In this document: piece after piece, positions 1-9,939 of the stretch | Position numbering within the stretch: position 1 is the stretch's first letter | Layout: each line of letters starts with the position of its first letter | From: Gnetum montanum | Taxonomy: Eukaryota; Streptophyta; Gnetopsida; Gnetales; Gnetaceae | NCBI GenBank assembly: GCA_015680685.1 | Contig: MNCI01011946.1 | Coordinates: 129,035-193,034 of the forward strand | Direction: 5' to 3' | Length of the DNA stretch: 64,000 bases | Position numbers and translations under genes: made by a program | Notes under the pieces: model-generated | What the model was told of the DNA's origin: nothing | Database searches by the model: none | What the model saw: the letters and a program-made list of their open reading frames with translations, nothing else

Positions 1-2859
1 CATTATGATAGGGAAGTCCCCCTTACAGTTGTTGACTTGAATCACTAGGAAGTTGACTAGATACAACCATCCATAAACAATGGTAACAATATCCTCCACT
101 AGTCCTAATGGGGTAGTGATGGACTAGTTGGCTAGCTCTAAACGAATGTTACTCTTTTTTAGTGGAGGCAGGTTCCAGGCTTTGTACATTTCTTGGGAGA
201 TTAAGTTGATACTAGAACCTGAATCCAAAAGAACATTGCAAGGTTCATTCCTAGCAATTTGTAAATATATAAGAGGACTCCCAGGATTAGAGAATTTCCT
301 AGGAAGATGGCCAGCCTTAATCCAATCAGTAATGGCATGGGTTAACATGACCGTGTGCATTGAATGTGGCCTTTGGTTTGAAGGGATTTCCGAAGTTTTG
401 GATGATGGTGAGGCCTTTGGAGAGTTAGCTAGTTGTGATTGTAAGGACTTGGTTGGACTGTCGATCCTAAAGAAGGGTCTCTTCTTTATGCAGTTGTCCA
501 AACCAACAATAGGGTGAGGATTAACAGCCCTTGTAGTGTTATGTTGCTGTAGCTAGGTAGGGAGCTCACCCTGTATGATTGGATCAGGTGGTAATGGAGT
601 TAAGGGTGGAAGAGATGTAGCTGAATGAGAAGCATAGTATGTTTGCGGGACATCACTCCTAGGAGAAGGAGTTCTATAATACTTATGGGTTTGGTAGTAA
701 GGTGGGGGAGCAACGTGACTAGTAGAGTCATGTGGAGAGATTGGCTAGTGCACATAGTATCCATATGGTTCGGGTTGATGGTAAGGGTATTGTTGACATG
801 GTGGTGGCATTCCCCATGATTGTGGGTGCTACCACTATTGATACTGATCACTTGGTTGTGGTGGAGTTCCACTTGGATAATACATCAAGGGTTGGTGAAA
901 CTGCCTTGGGTTACCTTGGGGATAAGATAACCTCTGAAGTGTTTGTCTTTTGTTTAATCGTGGGTTGAGTGCATACACCCCAGACTCCTGCAGATGTGAG
1001 ATTACAAGGTAACATCCCTTAAGATGGTCATATTGGCATATCTCACATCCCCCATCATTATCTATATTTGAATCCACAACCTCTTTGATAATGGCAACTT
1101 TGCCCTTACCTTTGTTACATGCATATTCAGCTTATCTCTTTTTTCTCCTTTCTCGATCACTACCTTCCTCTCTAGACTCTACTATTTTGCAGACTGTTTG
1201 AAATCTATTATCTAGGGAGTCCCACATTTTGTACACCTTTACTGATACTTCCAATGTAAGTTTTTGAATGGGCAAGGTTTTCCTATTCTCCATCTCTTCA
1301 AGTGGTGACTCTTCTTCATCCTCACAAAATGCACTTTCTTTTTTTAGAGGGAAGGATCTCTATTATATTCTTCCACACTCTCTCTTTTCCTTAGCTCACC
1401 TTCCTCTTTAGCAACTTGCTCCAACAATCTTTGTACTTGATGGGCCCTAAGCTCAAATAACCTTCTTTGGGCATAAGTCCTAAGGGTTCTTTGAGTTTCG
1501 TGTCTAAGCCCATCTATGAGATGCCATATTTTTTCCCTTTGCGAGTAACCTTGGCCTGGGCAACGATGTAATAGTGCATAATATCGGCCTATGGCAACAT
1601 CCAAGGGTTCATGTCCACCTTGTTTCCATCTTTGGATTTTCTTTCATAGGTTGGACACTCGAGAGTACGTTTGATACTTATCATTGAATAGTTCTAACAT
1701 GGTACTCCATTAGTGAATGGACTTCGGTTCTAAGGACCGGTACCAGCTTTTCACTTCCTTGATCAGTGTTCATGGAAACAACTTAAGTTTTTGCCACTCA
1801 TTTTATATGTTTTGCAAGGCACATGCATCGTGAAATGCTTGCAAATGAATTTGAGAATCAGCATTGTATCCCCCTTCAAATAGTGGGATATTGTTCATGT
1901 CTAATATTTTAATCCTACTATCTTTTTGGTGCCTTGTTAGGATTCTAACAGCCTTAGTTATATCTAGCATACTTTAGGTAGTGAGTAGGGGTTCATTGTG
2001 ATTATACTATTTATGGCATCTATGATGCCTATGTTATTCCCTACTCTCCCTCCTTTCATGATGAGTTTCTATAGAATGCCCTTGTCCCCTTTCTTGGCTG
2101 CTTTGTCTATGATTCTCATTTCACTTACCATTATCCTTAGGGTCTTTTTCCTTGTGATTACATCTAGATCCTGAAGGAGATGATGAAGGTGAAGAAGAAG
2201 GAGGACCATCACCATGATGGTGCCTACTTCCTTCTCTTCGATGGCCGTGGCCGATTACGATCAGAATGTCCATCTTTATCATGTGTTCATGTTCCTTTTT
2301 TAGACCCTTTGTGTTCGTTGGTACCATAATCTGGGTTATGGATAGTTGAGTGAAGATTTTGATACACCACCCCTTAATCGAAGTCAACAGGAGGAACATC
2401 ATTATGTGGGAGACTTCCTGAGGTAGGTTCACCACCCTCATTTTCACCTATGACATACGAGACATTTTGAGATAACTTCCCCTTCATGGATTCATAACGT
2501 CTCTCTTGTTGTAGATCCCTTTGATCTTATGCCTTTGTGGGTTGATACTCTCTCAAGTTGTGATCATGCACAACATACTCTACCTATAAGTGCTGCGTAC
2601 CAATTTGTGTGAGAGCATGAAGGAGCATGCCTGGGACTGAGCGATCAAGAGGTAACACTATGTTGCCTTCTACAACACACCAACGCAATTGTTCATCCTG
2701 GTGGAGGATAAAGGTGAAGTTTGGTATATACTCATCAGGATGAATGTATCCCACACGAAACTATTGGGGGATTGGTGGATCATCATGTGTACTACATCTT
2801 TGATTGTTCCCTGTATCAGACCTAGGTAGTGAAAGACTCTCGTAAGAAGAAGGAGACAT
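1..2859 (-). pseudogene. gag and N-terminal protease of element D (decayed)
   Basis: Gag packages the retrotransposon RNA; the protease matures Gag-Pol. The start is set at the ATG complementary to 2857-2859, which matches the gag starts of B and C. In order: a conserved N-terminal region; a His/Asp-rich segment near 2121-2447; a Retrotrans_gag-like core near 1344-1900 containing ALLHRCPGQGYSQ and LRHETQRTL; a zinc-knuckle-like motif CEICQYDHLKGC near 1020-1060, spaced CX2CX3HX3C; a proline/tyrosine/glutamine-rich linker; then a retropepsin with the catalytic motif LLDSGSSINLI near 200-240. Many in-frame stops break the frame. The protease tail is cut by the window edge before the usual GRPWLST motif. 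Confidence 0.8.
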
Positions 2860-2978
2860 AATTGTCTATTCAGTGTGCAATACTTTTCATTTCAATAATT
2901 GTAAGATAACCAACCCTAAGTGTTCGTTCCAATGATGGGAAGATTTCCTAAGTTCTAGCTAACACACAAACAACAAAG

Positions 2979-2996
2979 TCCCCAGCAATAGCGCTA
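2979..2996 (-). other. Primer-binding site of element D (tRNA-Asp type)
   Basis: Eighteen bases abut the LTR with a one-base spacer. On the minus strand they match TGGCGCCGTTGCCGGGGA, the complement of the plant tRNA-Asp 3' end, with four mismatches. Three of the mismatches are C-to-T or G-to-A changes expected from decay of methylated cytosines. Confidence 0.8.
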
Positions 2997-2997
2997 A

Positions 2998-3829
2998 TGA
3001 TGAACAACAAGGTATCCCTACGCTCAACCATACGAATACGAGCGTCCATGTATGATCTGATCGAATTCCAATGACTAAGTGCTTATGCGCCTTTACAAAA
3101 CAAGGATGGGTTAGCCAATCGTTGTCTTCTCAAGCTTACTTGTATGACATGATTGTATGGTTAAGTAAACTTGAGGAATATGATTTTTATATATTTTTTA
3201 TGTTTATGTCCTAGTGCTACAAAGGGAGAAGTGAACTAATTAAGTAACTAATTCAATTTACTTATCTACTATGCTCTAAATAGTCCTAACACCAGCATTC
3301 ATTCCCACTTTCCATACACATCTTGAACCAGTGCAACATTATTGGGATTACCAAACGCTAATTGTTACTAGGTTACCAAGTGTTCCATGCATGCTCGAAG
3401 TGGTTGTACTGAGTGTGCTTACTTGGGGGAGTTAACGAGGAGAGAGAGAGAGAGAGAGAGAGAAATCATTAATTAAATAAGGAAAGCATTAAAGAACTGT
3501 AAATAACATTAAATAAGCGATTATGAATGTTGCAAGGCTTATCACAAAGTTCATCTTTATTTCCAGCCACAAGGTGTGCTCAGGTACACAATGCTCAAAT
3601 AAAGATCCATTTGCTTTATGACTCCTACTGTGGGCACTTAGAAATAATTCTAACTCTAAGAAGGGAAAAAGGCAAGAGTTCGGGTAAGGGACTAAGACTC
3701 ATTAACTAACTATTTCCAAACTAAGTGTGCCTACCTCTTATTTATAGGTGACAAGACAGGCGCTAAAATTGGATGTCTAATATTGCTTGGAAGGCTCTGA
3801 TATCGTGTACTTGATATCACAGCTTATGA
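2998..3829 (-). repeat. 5' LTR of element D
   Basis: On the + strand the LTR opens with TGATGAACAACAAGGTATCC and aligns through its length to the C LTRs. It contains the family hairpin ATCTTTATT (3553-3561) / AATAAAGAT (3598-3606) around the poly(A) signal and a TATA box in the CTTATTTATAGG context near 3737-3748. It ends in a region with two GATATC motifs. The terminal bases are degenerate (TTATGA in place of CATCA), so the outer end at 3829 is approximate. Confidence 0.75.
3440..3463. repeat. (GA)12 microsatellite inside the D LTR
   Basis: An uninterrupted GA run of about 24 bases. Other family 1 LTRs have only a short GAGAGA at the equivalent place, so this is a local expansion within a single LTR copy. 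Confidence 0.9.
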
Positions 3830-4099
3830 AATTGTTTTAGAAAAGTTAATCTATTATGTTTTTGTTAGTTTTTGAGTATAAGCAATAAATTGATAAATAA
3901 GTTCTACTTTTGAAGGAAGTATATTACACTTTAACAAAAAATAAAAGCATGAAATAAGATGTTTGAACTTTCACCTTTAATTCATCAAGTAAAAAGATCT
4001 TTTATTTTCTTTCTATGGCCTTCCAAGTTTTTACACTAAGACTTGGTCCAAAAACTATTCATCCATATAACATAATTGGATAAATGATTGTTTGAAAGG
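3830..4099. other. Unassigned spacer between D and A
   Basis: AT-rich sequence with no coding frame longer than about 40 codons and no similarity I could see to the surrounding retroelements. It is probably older genomic DNA or a relic too decayed to name. Confidence 0.4.
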
Positions 4100-4874
4100 T
4101 GATGGGACGCGATATCATGTACGCGATATTGCGATCCGCCACCAAGTCTATAAATAAAAGGTAGCTCTCCCTTGTTTTCTAGTCTACATCTAGCCCTTAG
4201 GGAAACTGTGGTAGTTTTACCTCTCCAGAGATAGAATATTTTCCATGTGCCCGTAGTAGGAGCTCCAAAGTGAATGAATCTTTATTCGAGCAAACATTGT
4301 ACTTGAACACAAGTTTGTATACGGCAATAAAGACAAACTTCTTGGATAAACCTTGCAGTGCATGGAATAGGCTAATTTGGAATTTATTTATTGTTATTTA
4401 CTATTTTCCATTTAAATGATTTATTAGGAATTAAATCTTTCTCAACCCTTCTCTCCTAGTTAAGTGCCTCAGTATGACCACTTCGAGCACGTGCGTTACT
4501 CGTGCTGATCCCAGCAACGGCTAGCGTTTGGTAACCATGGTTGCATTGGTTCAGGGTGTGAAGGATAAGTGGGAACGGATGCTGACGCTAGGTTAATTCA
4601 GACTTAGTTAGTTAGCTAGAGTTAGTAATTAGTCTCTTCAACCCTTCACCTTTCAGCATAGGAGATAAAACTGAAAAATACATAAAAATCATATACCTCA
4701 GACTTACTTAACCATACACAGTGAAAAATACAAGTAAGTATGGGAAGACAATGAATAATTAACCTTAAGTGTTCCATGAGGCGTGTAGGTACTTAGTCTG
4801 CAGAGTTTGACTAGATCGCACGTGTTACTCTTGTATTCGTATGGTTGAGTGTAGGGGTACCTCACCACTCATCA
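4100..4874 (+). repeat. 5' LTR of element A
   Basis: A 775-bp LTR with termini TGATGGGACG and CCACTCATCA. U3 begins with one full GATATC and one degenerate copy. A TATA box (CTATAAATAAAAG) follows near 4149-4161. The poly(A) hairpin arms are ATCTTTATT (4279-4287) and AATAAAGA (4326-4333). The end is fixed by the primer site one base downstream. It is clearly related along its length to the B LTR. Confidence 0.9.
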
Positions 4875-4875
4875 T

Positions 4876-4893
4876 TGGCGCCGTTGCCGGGGA
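4876..4893 (+). other. Intact tRNA-Asp primer-binding site of element A
   Basis: TGGCGCCGTTGCCGGGGA is a perfect 18-base match to the complement of the plant tRNA-Asp 3' end, as known for Athila elements. It sits one base after the LTR end. It is the best preserved primer site in the window and served as the reference for the others. Confidence 0.95.
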
Positions 4894-5009
4894 CTAAGTG
4901 TTTGTGCGCTAAGTAGAACATAGGAAATCACTTACATCATTGGGAGCTTAAACAAACCTTAGGGTTAATTAAACGAGAAAAAATTATAATGGTTAATTAG
5001 CACACTGAN

Positions 5010-7140
5010 AAGAGATTTTCAAGGTAACATTGTGTTACCTCTGGATTGTGCAGTCCCCAACATGCTCCTCCGTGCTTTGGCACAGATTGGCATGACTCAG
5101 CTCTATGCTAAATACATTGTGTAAGATTTTGACATGAGCGATTACCATCCCACAACTTGACAACATATGAGGGACTTAAGGCAGGAGAGCCAACATACAT
5201 CGTTGAAGGGCAAAGAGGTCCCACACATCCTAAGTGAAATTGGAGATGGTTCTGATCCCTGTGAACACCAACTATTCACTGAGGGAACAACAACACATGA
5301 CAAGGACAAGCACTCAGATTGTCATCACGATCGGGGCCAAAGCCACAGAAGAAAAGGTGGGAAACATCGTCATGATGATGGTTCTCCTTCTTCTTTCCCT
5401 TCTTCACATCATTCACCCTCTCCTTCCACCTCTGGGCATAGTCATAGAGAGCATAACTGTGAGGATAGAGGTAGATAAAATGAGAGGCCTCGATGAGAGA
5501 GTCAAGAGAGAGGACAAGGGCATGAACGAAGGGAAAGTAGGGAACAACGTAGACATCATAGACGTCATGAAAGAGATGATCATGACAAACCCCTACTTGC
5601 AACCTGAAGTATGCTCAATATAACGGAGGTAGTGAGAATACCAACAAGGCATTTAAAAGATAGTCAGATCAAGTGCTTAGACATGAACAATATCCCACAC
5701 TTCAAAGGGGGATACAACACGGATCCACAAAATCATTTATAGGCATTCCACGATGCTTGCGCCTTACAAAACATAGAGAATGAGTGGCAGAAATTGAAGT
5801 TGTTTCCCAGGACACTCATCAAGGAAGTAGAGAGTTGGTACTGATCCTTAGAGTCGAAAACCATTAGGAGGTGGAGTACGATGTTAGAACTCTTCAACGA
5901 TAAATATCAAACGTACTCCAGAGTGTCTAATTTGTGTAAGCAGATCCAAGGATGGAAGCAAGGTACTCATGAACCCTTGGATGCTACCATGGGCCGCTAC
6001 TACGCATTGTTACATTGTTGCCCGGGCCATGGTTATGCACAACGAGATCAACTCCACCACATTGTAGATGGGCTAAGGTAAGAAACTAGGAGAACCCTTG
6101 AGACTTATGCCCAAGGGAGACTATCAGAACTTAGATCCCATGAAATTCATCGCTTATTGGAACAAGTAGCCAAAGAAGAAGTGGAGCTACGAAAAAGGGA
6201 AAGTGCGGAAGAATATAACCTTGATCCCTCTCTTCGAAAGAAGGGAGTGAGCTTTTGTGATGAAGAGGATGAGTCATCACTCGAAGAGTTAGTGAACAGA
6301 AAAAGCTTGCTGCTTCAAAAGCTAACAATAGAGGTATCGACTAAGGTAGATGAAGTATGGAGCTCCTTAGATAGTAAAATTGAAAATATCCTAAAGATTG
6401 TAGAGGAGTCTAAGGAGGAACGAAGTAGTGACAAGAAAAGAAAAAGAGGAGAGATTCAAATCCTACACATGACAAGGGTAAATGGAAAATAACTATCTCC
6501 GATGAGGTTGTGGATTCAGACATAGATGATGACAGTGGATGTGAGATCTGCCACTATGACCATCCTAAGGGATGTTGTCCAATCATCTCACATCTACAAG
6601 AGTCTGGGGTGTATGCACTCAACCCAAGACTCAACAGATGACAAACACCCCGAAGGTTACTTTATCCATAAGGTAACCCAAGGCAGTTCCACCAACCATT
6701 AACGTACTATCCAAGTGGAACTCCGTCACAACCCATTGGACAACATCAGTAGTGGAAATACCCATAGTCATGGGGGATGCCACCGCCGAAACAACAGTAT
6801 CCTTACCGGCGACCCGATCCATATGGATACTACGTGCAGCAGCCAATTTCTCCAAGTGACTCTATGGGTCACACAACTCCCCAACATCACTACCAAGTTT
6901 GGGAGTACTTTAGAAGGACTCCTTCTCCTCTGAGATATGCTACATACCCATACCATCCTCCTAATCTGTCCACACCTATTCCACCTGTAGTTCCCATACC
7001 TCCTGCTCTAATAATGCAAGGGGAACTCCCCACTCAACCGCATCAACGTAATGCTATGAGAGCCATAAACATTTAACCCGCTGCTAGTTCTAACAACCGC
7101 AAAAAGAGAGGAACCAAAAGCCTAGACAAGCTCTCACAAC
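5010..7140 (+). pseudogene. gag of element A (decayed)
   Basis: The N-terminal ~170 bp with the start codon are missing. The deletion junction coincides with an ambiguous base at 5009. What remains is, in order: the conserved block with LPLDCAV-like residues at 5030-5180; the His/Asp/Ser-rich segment at 5230-5480; the Retrotrans_gag-like core at 5690-6090 (FNDKYQTYSRVSNLC, ALLHCCPGHGYAQRD); the charged segment at 6157-6490; the knuckle CEICHYDHPKGC near 6540-6575 (CX2CX3HX3C); and a P/Y/Q-rich tail to 7076. At least four stops and frame changes break it. Gag would have assembled the retroelement particle. Confidence 0.8.
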
Positions 7141-7157
7141 AACAAGCGGTTGCGTCT

Positions 7158-7975
7158 GTGATCACTCCTGCAACATACAAGGCTTTGGAGCTCCCTTCAA
7201 ACCAAAATCAAAGCTCAACGCAGACGGTTATGTTAACACATACTGTAACTAACTGGATCAAGGTAGGCCAACTTCCCAGGAAACTATCTAACCCTGGAAG
7301 TCCCTTAATCTACCTCCAAGTCACTAGGAACAAACCTCATAAGGCTCTTCTTGACTCAGGTTCTGGAGTCAACCTAATTTCACAAGAGATGTATCAAGCT
7401 TGGAACCTGCCCCAACTTAAGAGGAGCAACATTCAACTAGAGTTGGCTGACTAGTCTATCATCATTCCCTTGGGATTGATGGAGGACATTGTTACCACTG
7501 TGTGTGGTTGGTCATACCCAGCTGATTTCCTGGTGATAGAGGTCAACAACAATGAAGGGGACTTCCCACTTATAATGGGAAGGCCATGGCTGAGTACAAT
7601 AGATGCATACCTAGGGATCCGTGATCTTTCCGTGGAGATATCTAAGGTAAATATTTATGGAAAGATCGAGAAGAAGAAAGTTCCATGCATCGCATACAGT
7701 GACTTAGAGGGTGATGACATGCAGGAATTATGGGTGATGCGAAATTTAACATCTCCTCCATGTAACTGGTGTGCACCAGAAGATAACATTCACAGGTGCC
7801 TGTATGTAGCAACCACACAAGTAGTAGACACCTCGTGGTTGATAGCTAGTTGAAAGAGCAACCGAACAACATGCATGGAACAAACACCTTGGAATATGAA
7901 TTTCGCCAACTTCCACCCCTTAATCTAAGAACATTAATTGGGAGAAGTTGGACACTTCTAAGAAATTCAAACAGG
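7158..7975 (+). pseudogene. Protease of element A, truncated at the pol deletion
   Basis: The aspartic protease active site is intact as ALLDSGSGVNLIS (about 7340-7385). It is followed by the Athila-style stretch with VEDIVTTV-like residues and the C-terminal motif IMGRPWLSTIDA near 7575-7610. A stop at 7452-7454 splits the domain. The linker towards RT survives until about 7975 (LPPLNLRTLIG in one frame). There it jumps directly into the integrase C-terminal residues SLFRISPF and SHGGDGHLC. Confidence 0.8.
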
Positions 7976-8065
7976 CATTCATTATTTCGGATCTCTCCCT
8001 TTCCATTCAGTCATGGGGGAGATGGCCACCTATGCTAATCATTTGGGGCCCTCAGTTCTTTTTAA

Positions 8066-8214
8066 GTTTTTGTTTTACAAGTTTTTGTCTTACACATTTT
8101 TGTTTTACACATTTTTATTTTACACGTTTTTGTTTTACAAGTTTTTTTTTACACGTTTTTGTTTTACATGTTTTTGTTTTATGAGTTTTTGTCTTACACA
8201 TTTTTGTTTTACAA
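8066..8214 (+). repeat. 15-bp minisatellite, about 10 copies
   Basis: Ten near-identical units of consensus GTTTTTGTTTTACAC lie head to tail. One unit is 14 bp because of a T-run change. Element C has only about two units at the same place, and J has a looser T-rich stretch. The array therefore expanded in A. Confidence 0.92.
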
Positions 8215-8709
8215 ATTTCTTTAACTTTTCTTATTTTTGTTTTACAACATCATTATACCTTTTCATTTTGTGTGTGTATGTGTGTGTGATCCACCATGTA
8301 AGTTTGTCACCCAATAAGTGTTCTTCATGATGGTATGAACTATTTTCTTGTTAACTACTAATGTTTGGTTTTTACCTTTAAGTCATGATATTAATACTAA
8401 GGTATGTTTCTTTTGATATGGCAGGCAATGAGTTCACCTCATCCATTCATCCACCAGTTTCTATGGTCTCTCTTGGCTTAGAAATGTATAGTCCTTTCTA
8501 AATAAGAACTATAACGAATTGGTGACTTGGCATTTCTCAAACTAAGGAAGGACTTAAGGATTGAAAAGGGTGTGACTTCAAGGGAACTTGATGCATTTTT
8601 GTGGCCATTCTCTTGGGTGCTTGGATGTTTTCTTATTTAGTTTTCTTGCCGTTTCGATGTCACCCATTCATCGGGAAGCTGAGCAATAAAAATAACAAAG
8701 TCTTTGCAT

Positions 8710-8771
8710 GGTGTGGTTCTCACGCATAGACACATATAAACAAAAAAAAAGGTGAGAATTCAAAGCACACC
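8710..8771 (+). other. Conserved 3'-region hairpin with A-rich loop (element A)
   Basis: The left arm GGTGTGGTTCTCAC (8710-8723) pairs with GTGAGAA and CACACC in the right arm (8752-8771). TTCAAAG is bulged between the two helices, and the loop ends in a run of A. Equivalent hairpins occur in C, J (twice) and K with compensating base changes. Confidence 0.6.
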
Positions 8772-9939
8772 CCTTAGATGAAATAATCATTTGGGCTACA
8801 AGCACTAGTTATGGAACTAAAATAAAAATGTTCCCTCTAACTAAGGTCCTTCTCGCTTCCCATTCTCTTCTCCTTGTTTTGTTGGAATGGTGGTGGCTCT
8901 TGGGTGAAGGCATTCTTGTTACTTCAAGTGGATGGTTTGGTTGAATGCATTAATGCAAAGTCACTGGAAGTGGTTTGTTTGAGGCCAGACTTGGAATGGG
9001 ATTTACTAAGTCACATTAATCATTAACTACATAAGGGGTTGTACACCACCTTATTCTTGGGATTCCACTCCATTCTCTCCTCTCCATCCTGTTCTCCATT
9101 GTTCACCTCATTGCCAGTTGTATCATTAGTATAGCTTGGTAGATGCATTATTTTCTTTTTGGTAAATTCTTGCGGTTAAGAGTTTAACTCTTGTTCCAAA
9201 TGACATTCCCAGAGCCTACGGACTCTTTGAATGTGGGTTTGTCAGGGCATTAAGGGCATGAGCCTGCTTTGGGGAGGACCCATTGACATTCCTATTTGGT
9301 GCACCAGTTAAATTCGTTTTCCCTAACATTTTTGCAATCCATTTCATTTTGTTCATTTCCATCTTGACATCCATTTCATCGACGTTATAGTTGTCTCTTT
9401 TTCTTCATCTTTCTTGTTCTTTTTCTTTCTCCATTCTATTGCTACTGGAGGTTCACGATTAGTCATGGGGGTATGGGGCCCAATTTTTTCGATTTTCTCC
9501 TAACCCCTACATCTTCAGTAGTTACCACTATTATATCTCTAGACTTACATCAGCCATACCACAACTCAGCCAATGGATCTTTCACCGAAGTAAGGTATCC
9601 ACTGCATTGAAATTCATTTACCCTTGCTAATATAAGACTGTGTTGTGTGTGTAGATGGCAATCATACAAACAATGGATTGGATCTAGAGAGAACACTTGG
9701 AATGGAGCAGTGATAAAAGCAGTTATGCAAGGAGCAAGATCGATGGTGCGCTTATGGATGAACAAAAAAATGCGTAATCTTGGCATTGGCAGCAACGAAA
9801 CTTCTTTCTCTCTCTCTCTCTCAAGCTGCCAAATAAGGCCTGATGTCAATGTAATAAGGTGTTCACTCTTGTTGTCATGAACACCAGTTTTGTTATGTCT
9901 TGTCATGATGATTCGTTCACATGTCATCCCATTAGTTCC

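Larger units (their letters stand above)
1..3829 (-). mobile_element. Element D: 5' half of an Athila-like Ty3/gypsy retrotransposon
   Basis: Read on the minus strand the order is LTR (3829-2998), tRNA-Asp primer site, gag, then protease, which runs off the left edge of the window. RT, RNase H, integrase and the 3' LTR must lie outside, so element length and target duplication cannot be judged. Stops and frameshifts interrupt both gag and protease, so this is a dead copy. The sequence is closest to element C among the copies here, both in gag and in the LTR, and belongs to family 1 by its GATATC-containing U3. The outer LTR boundary is inferred by alignment to C and is uncertain by several bases. 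Confidence 0.85.
4100..9937 (+). mobile_element. Element A: pol-deleted Athila-like element lacking its 3' LTR
   Basis: A begins with an LTR (4100-4874), an intact primer site, gag, protease, and then a junction near 7975. There the sequence jumps from the protease/RT linker to the last codons of integrase, losing about 2.8 kb that C retains. A 3' non-coding region of about 1.9 kb follows and stops near 9937, roughly 120 bp before the polypurine tract would be expected by alignment to C. There the sequence switches to gag in the opposite orientation (element B). The base pairs before the LTR (AAAGG) are not repeated after B (ATTAT), so A and B are not one simple insertion. Confidence 0.8.
8018..9937 (+). 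other. 3' non-coding region of element A (truncated)
   Basis: Homologous to the 3' region of C. In order: the purine run TCATGGGGGAGATGG just after integrase; a 15-bp minisatellite; the conserved A-loop hairpin; the motif GGGCATGAGCCTGC with GGGGAGGACCCA near 9250-9285; a second TCATGGGGG at about 9463-9471; a (CT)n run near 9806-9821; then a stretch aligned to C up to about 9937. It encodes no recognisable protein, and the phenylalanine-rich frames at 7948-8330 are products of the T-rich repeat. The polypurine tract and 3' LTR are absent. Confidence 0.75.

Noticed and set aside
7948-8330. Phenylalanine- and cysteine-rich open frames of 78 and 105 codons
   Set aside because: They are translations of the 15-bp T-rich minisatellite, whose unit length is a multiple of three and so stays open. 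There is no homologous frame in C, E or J.
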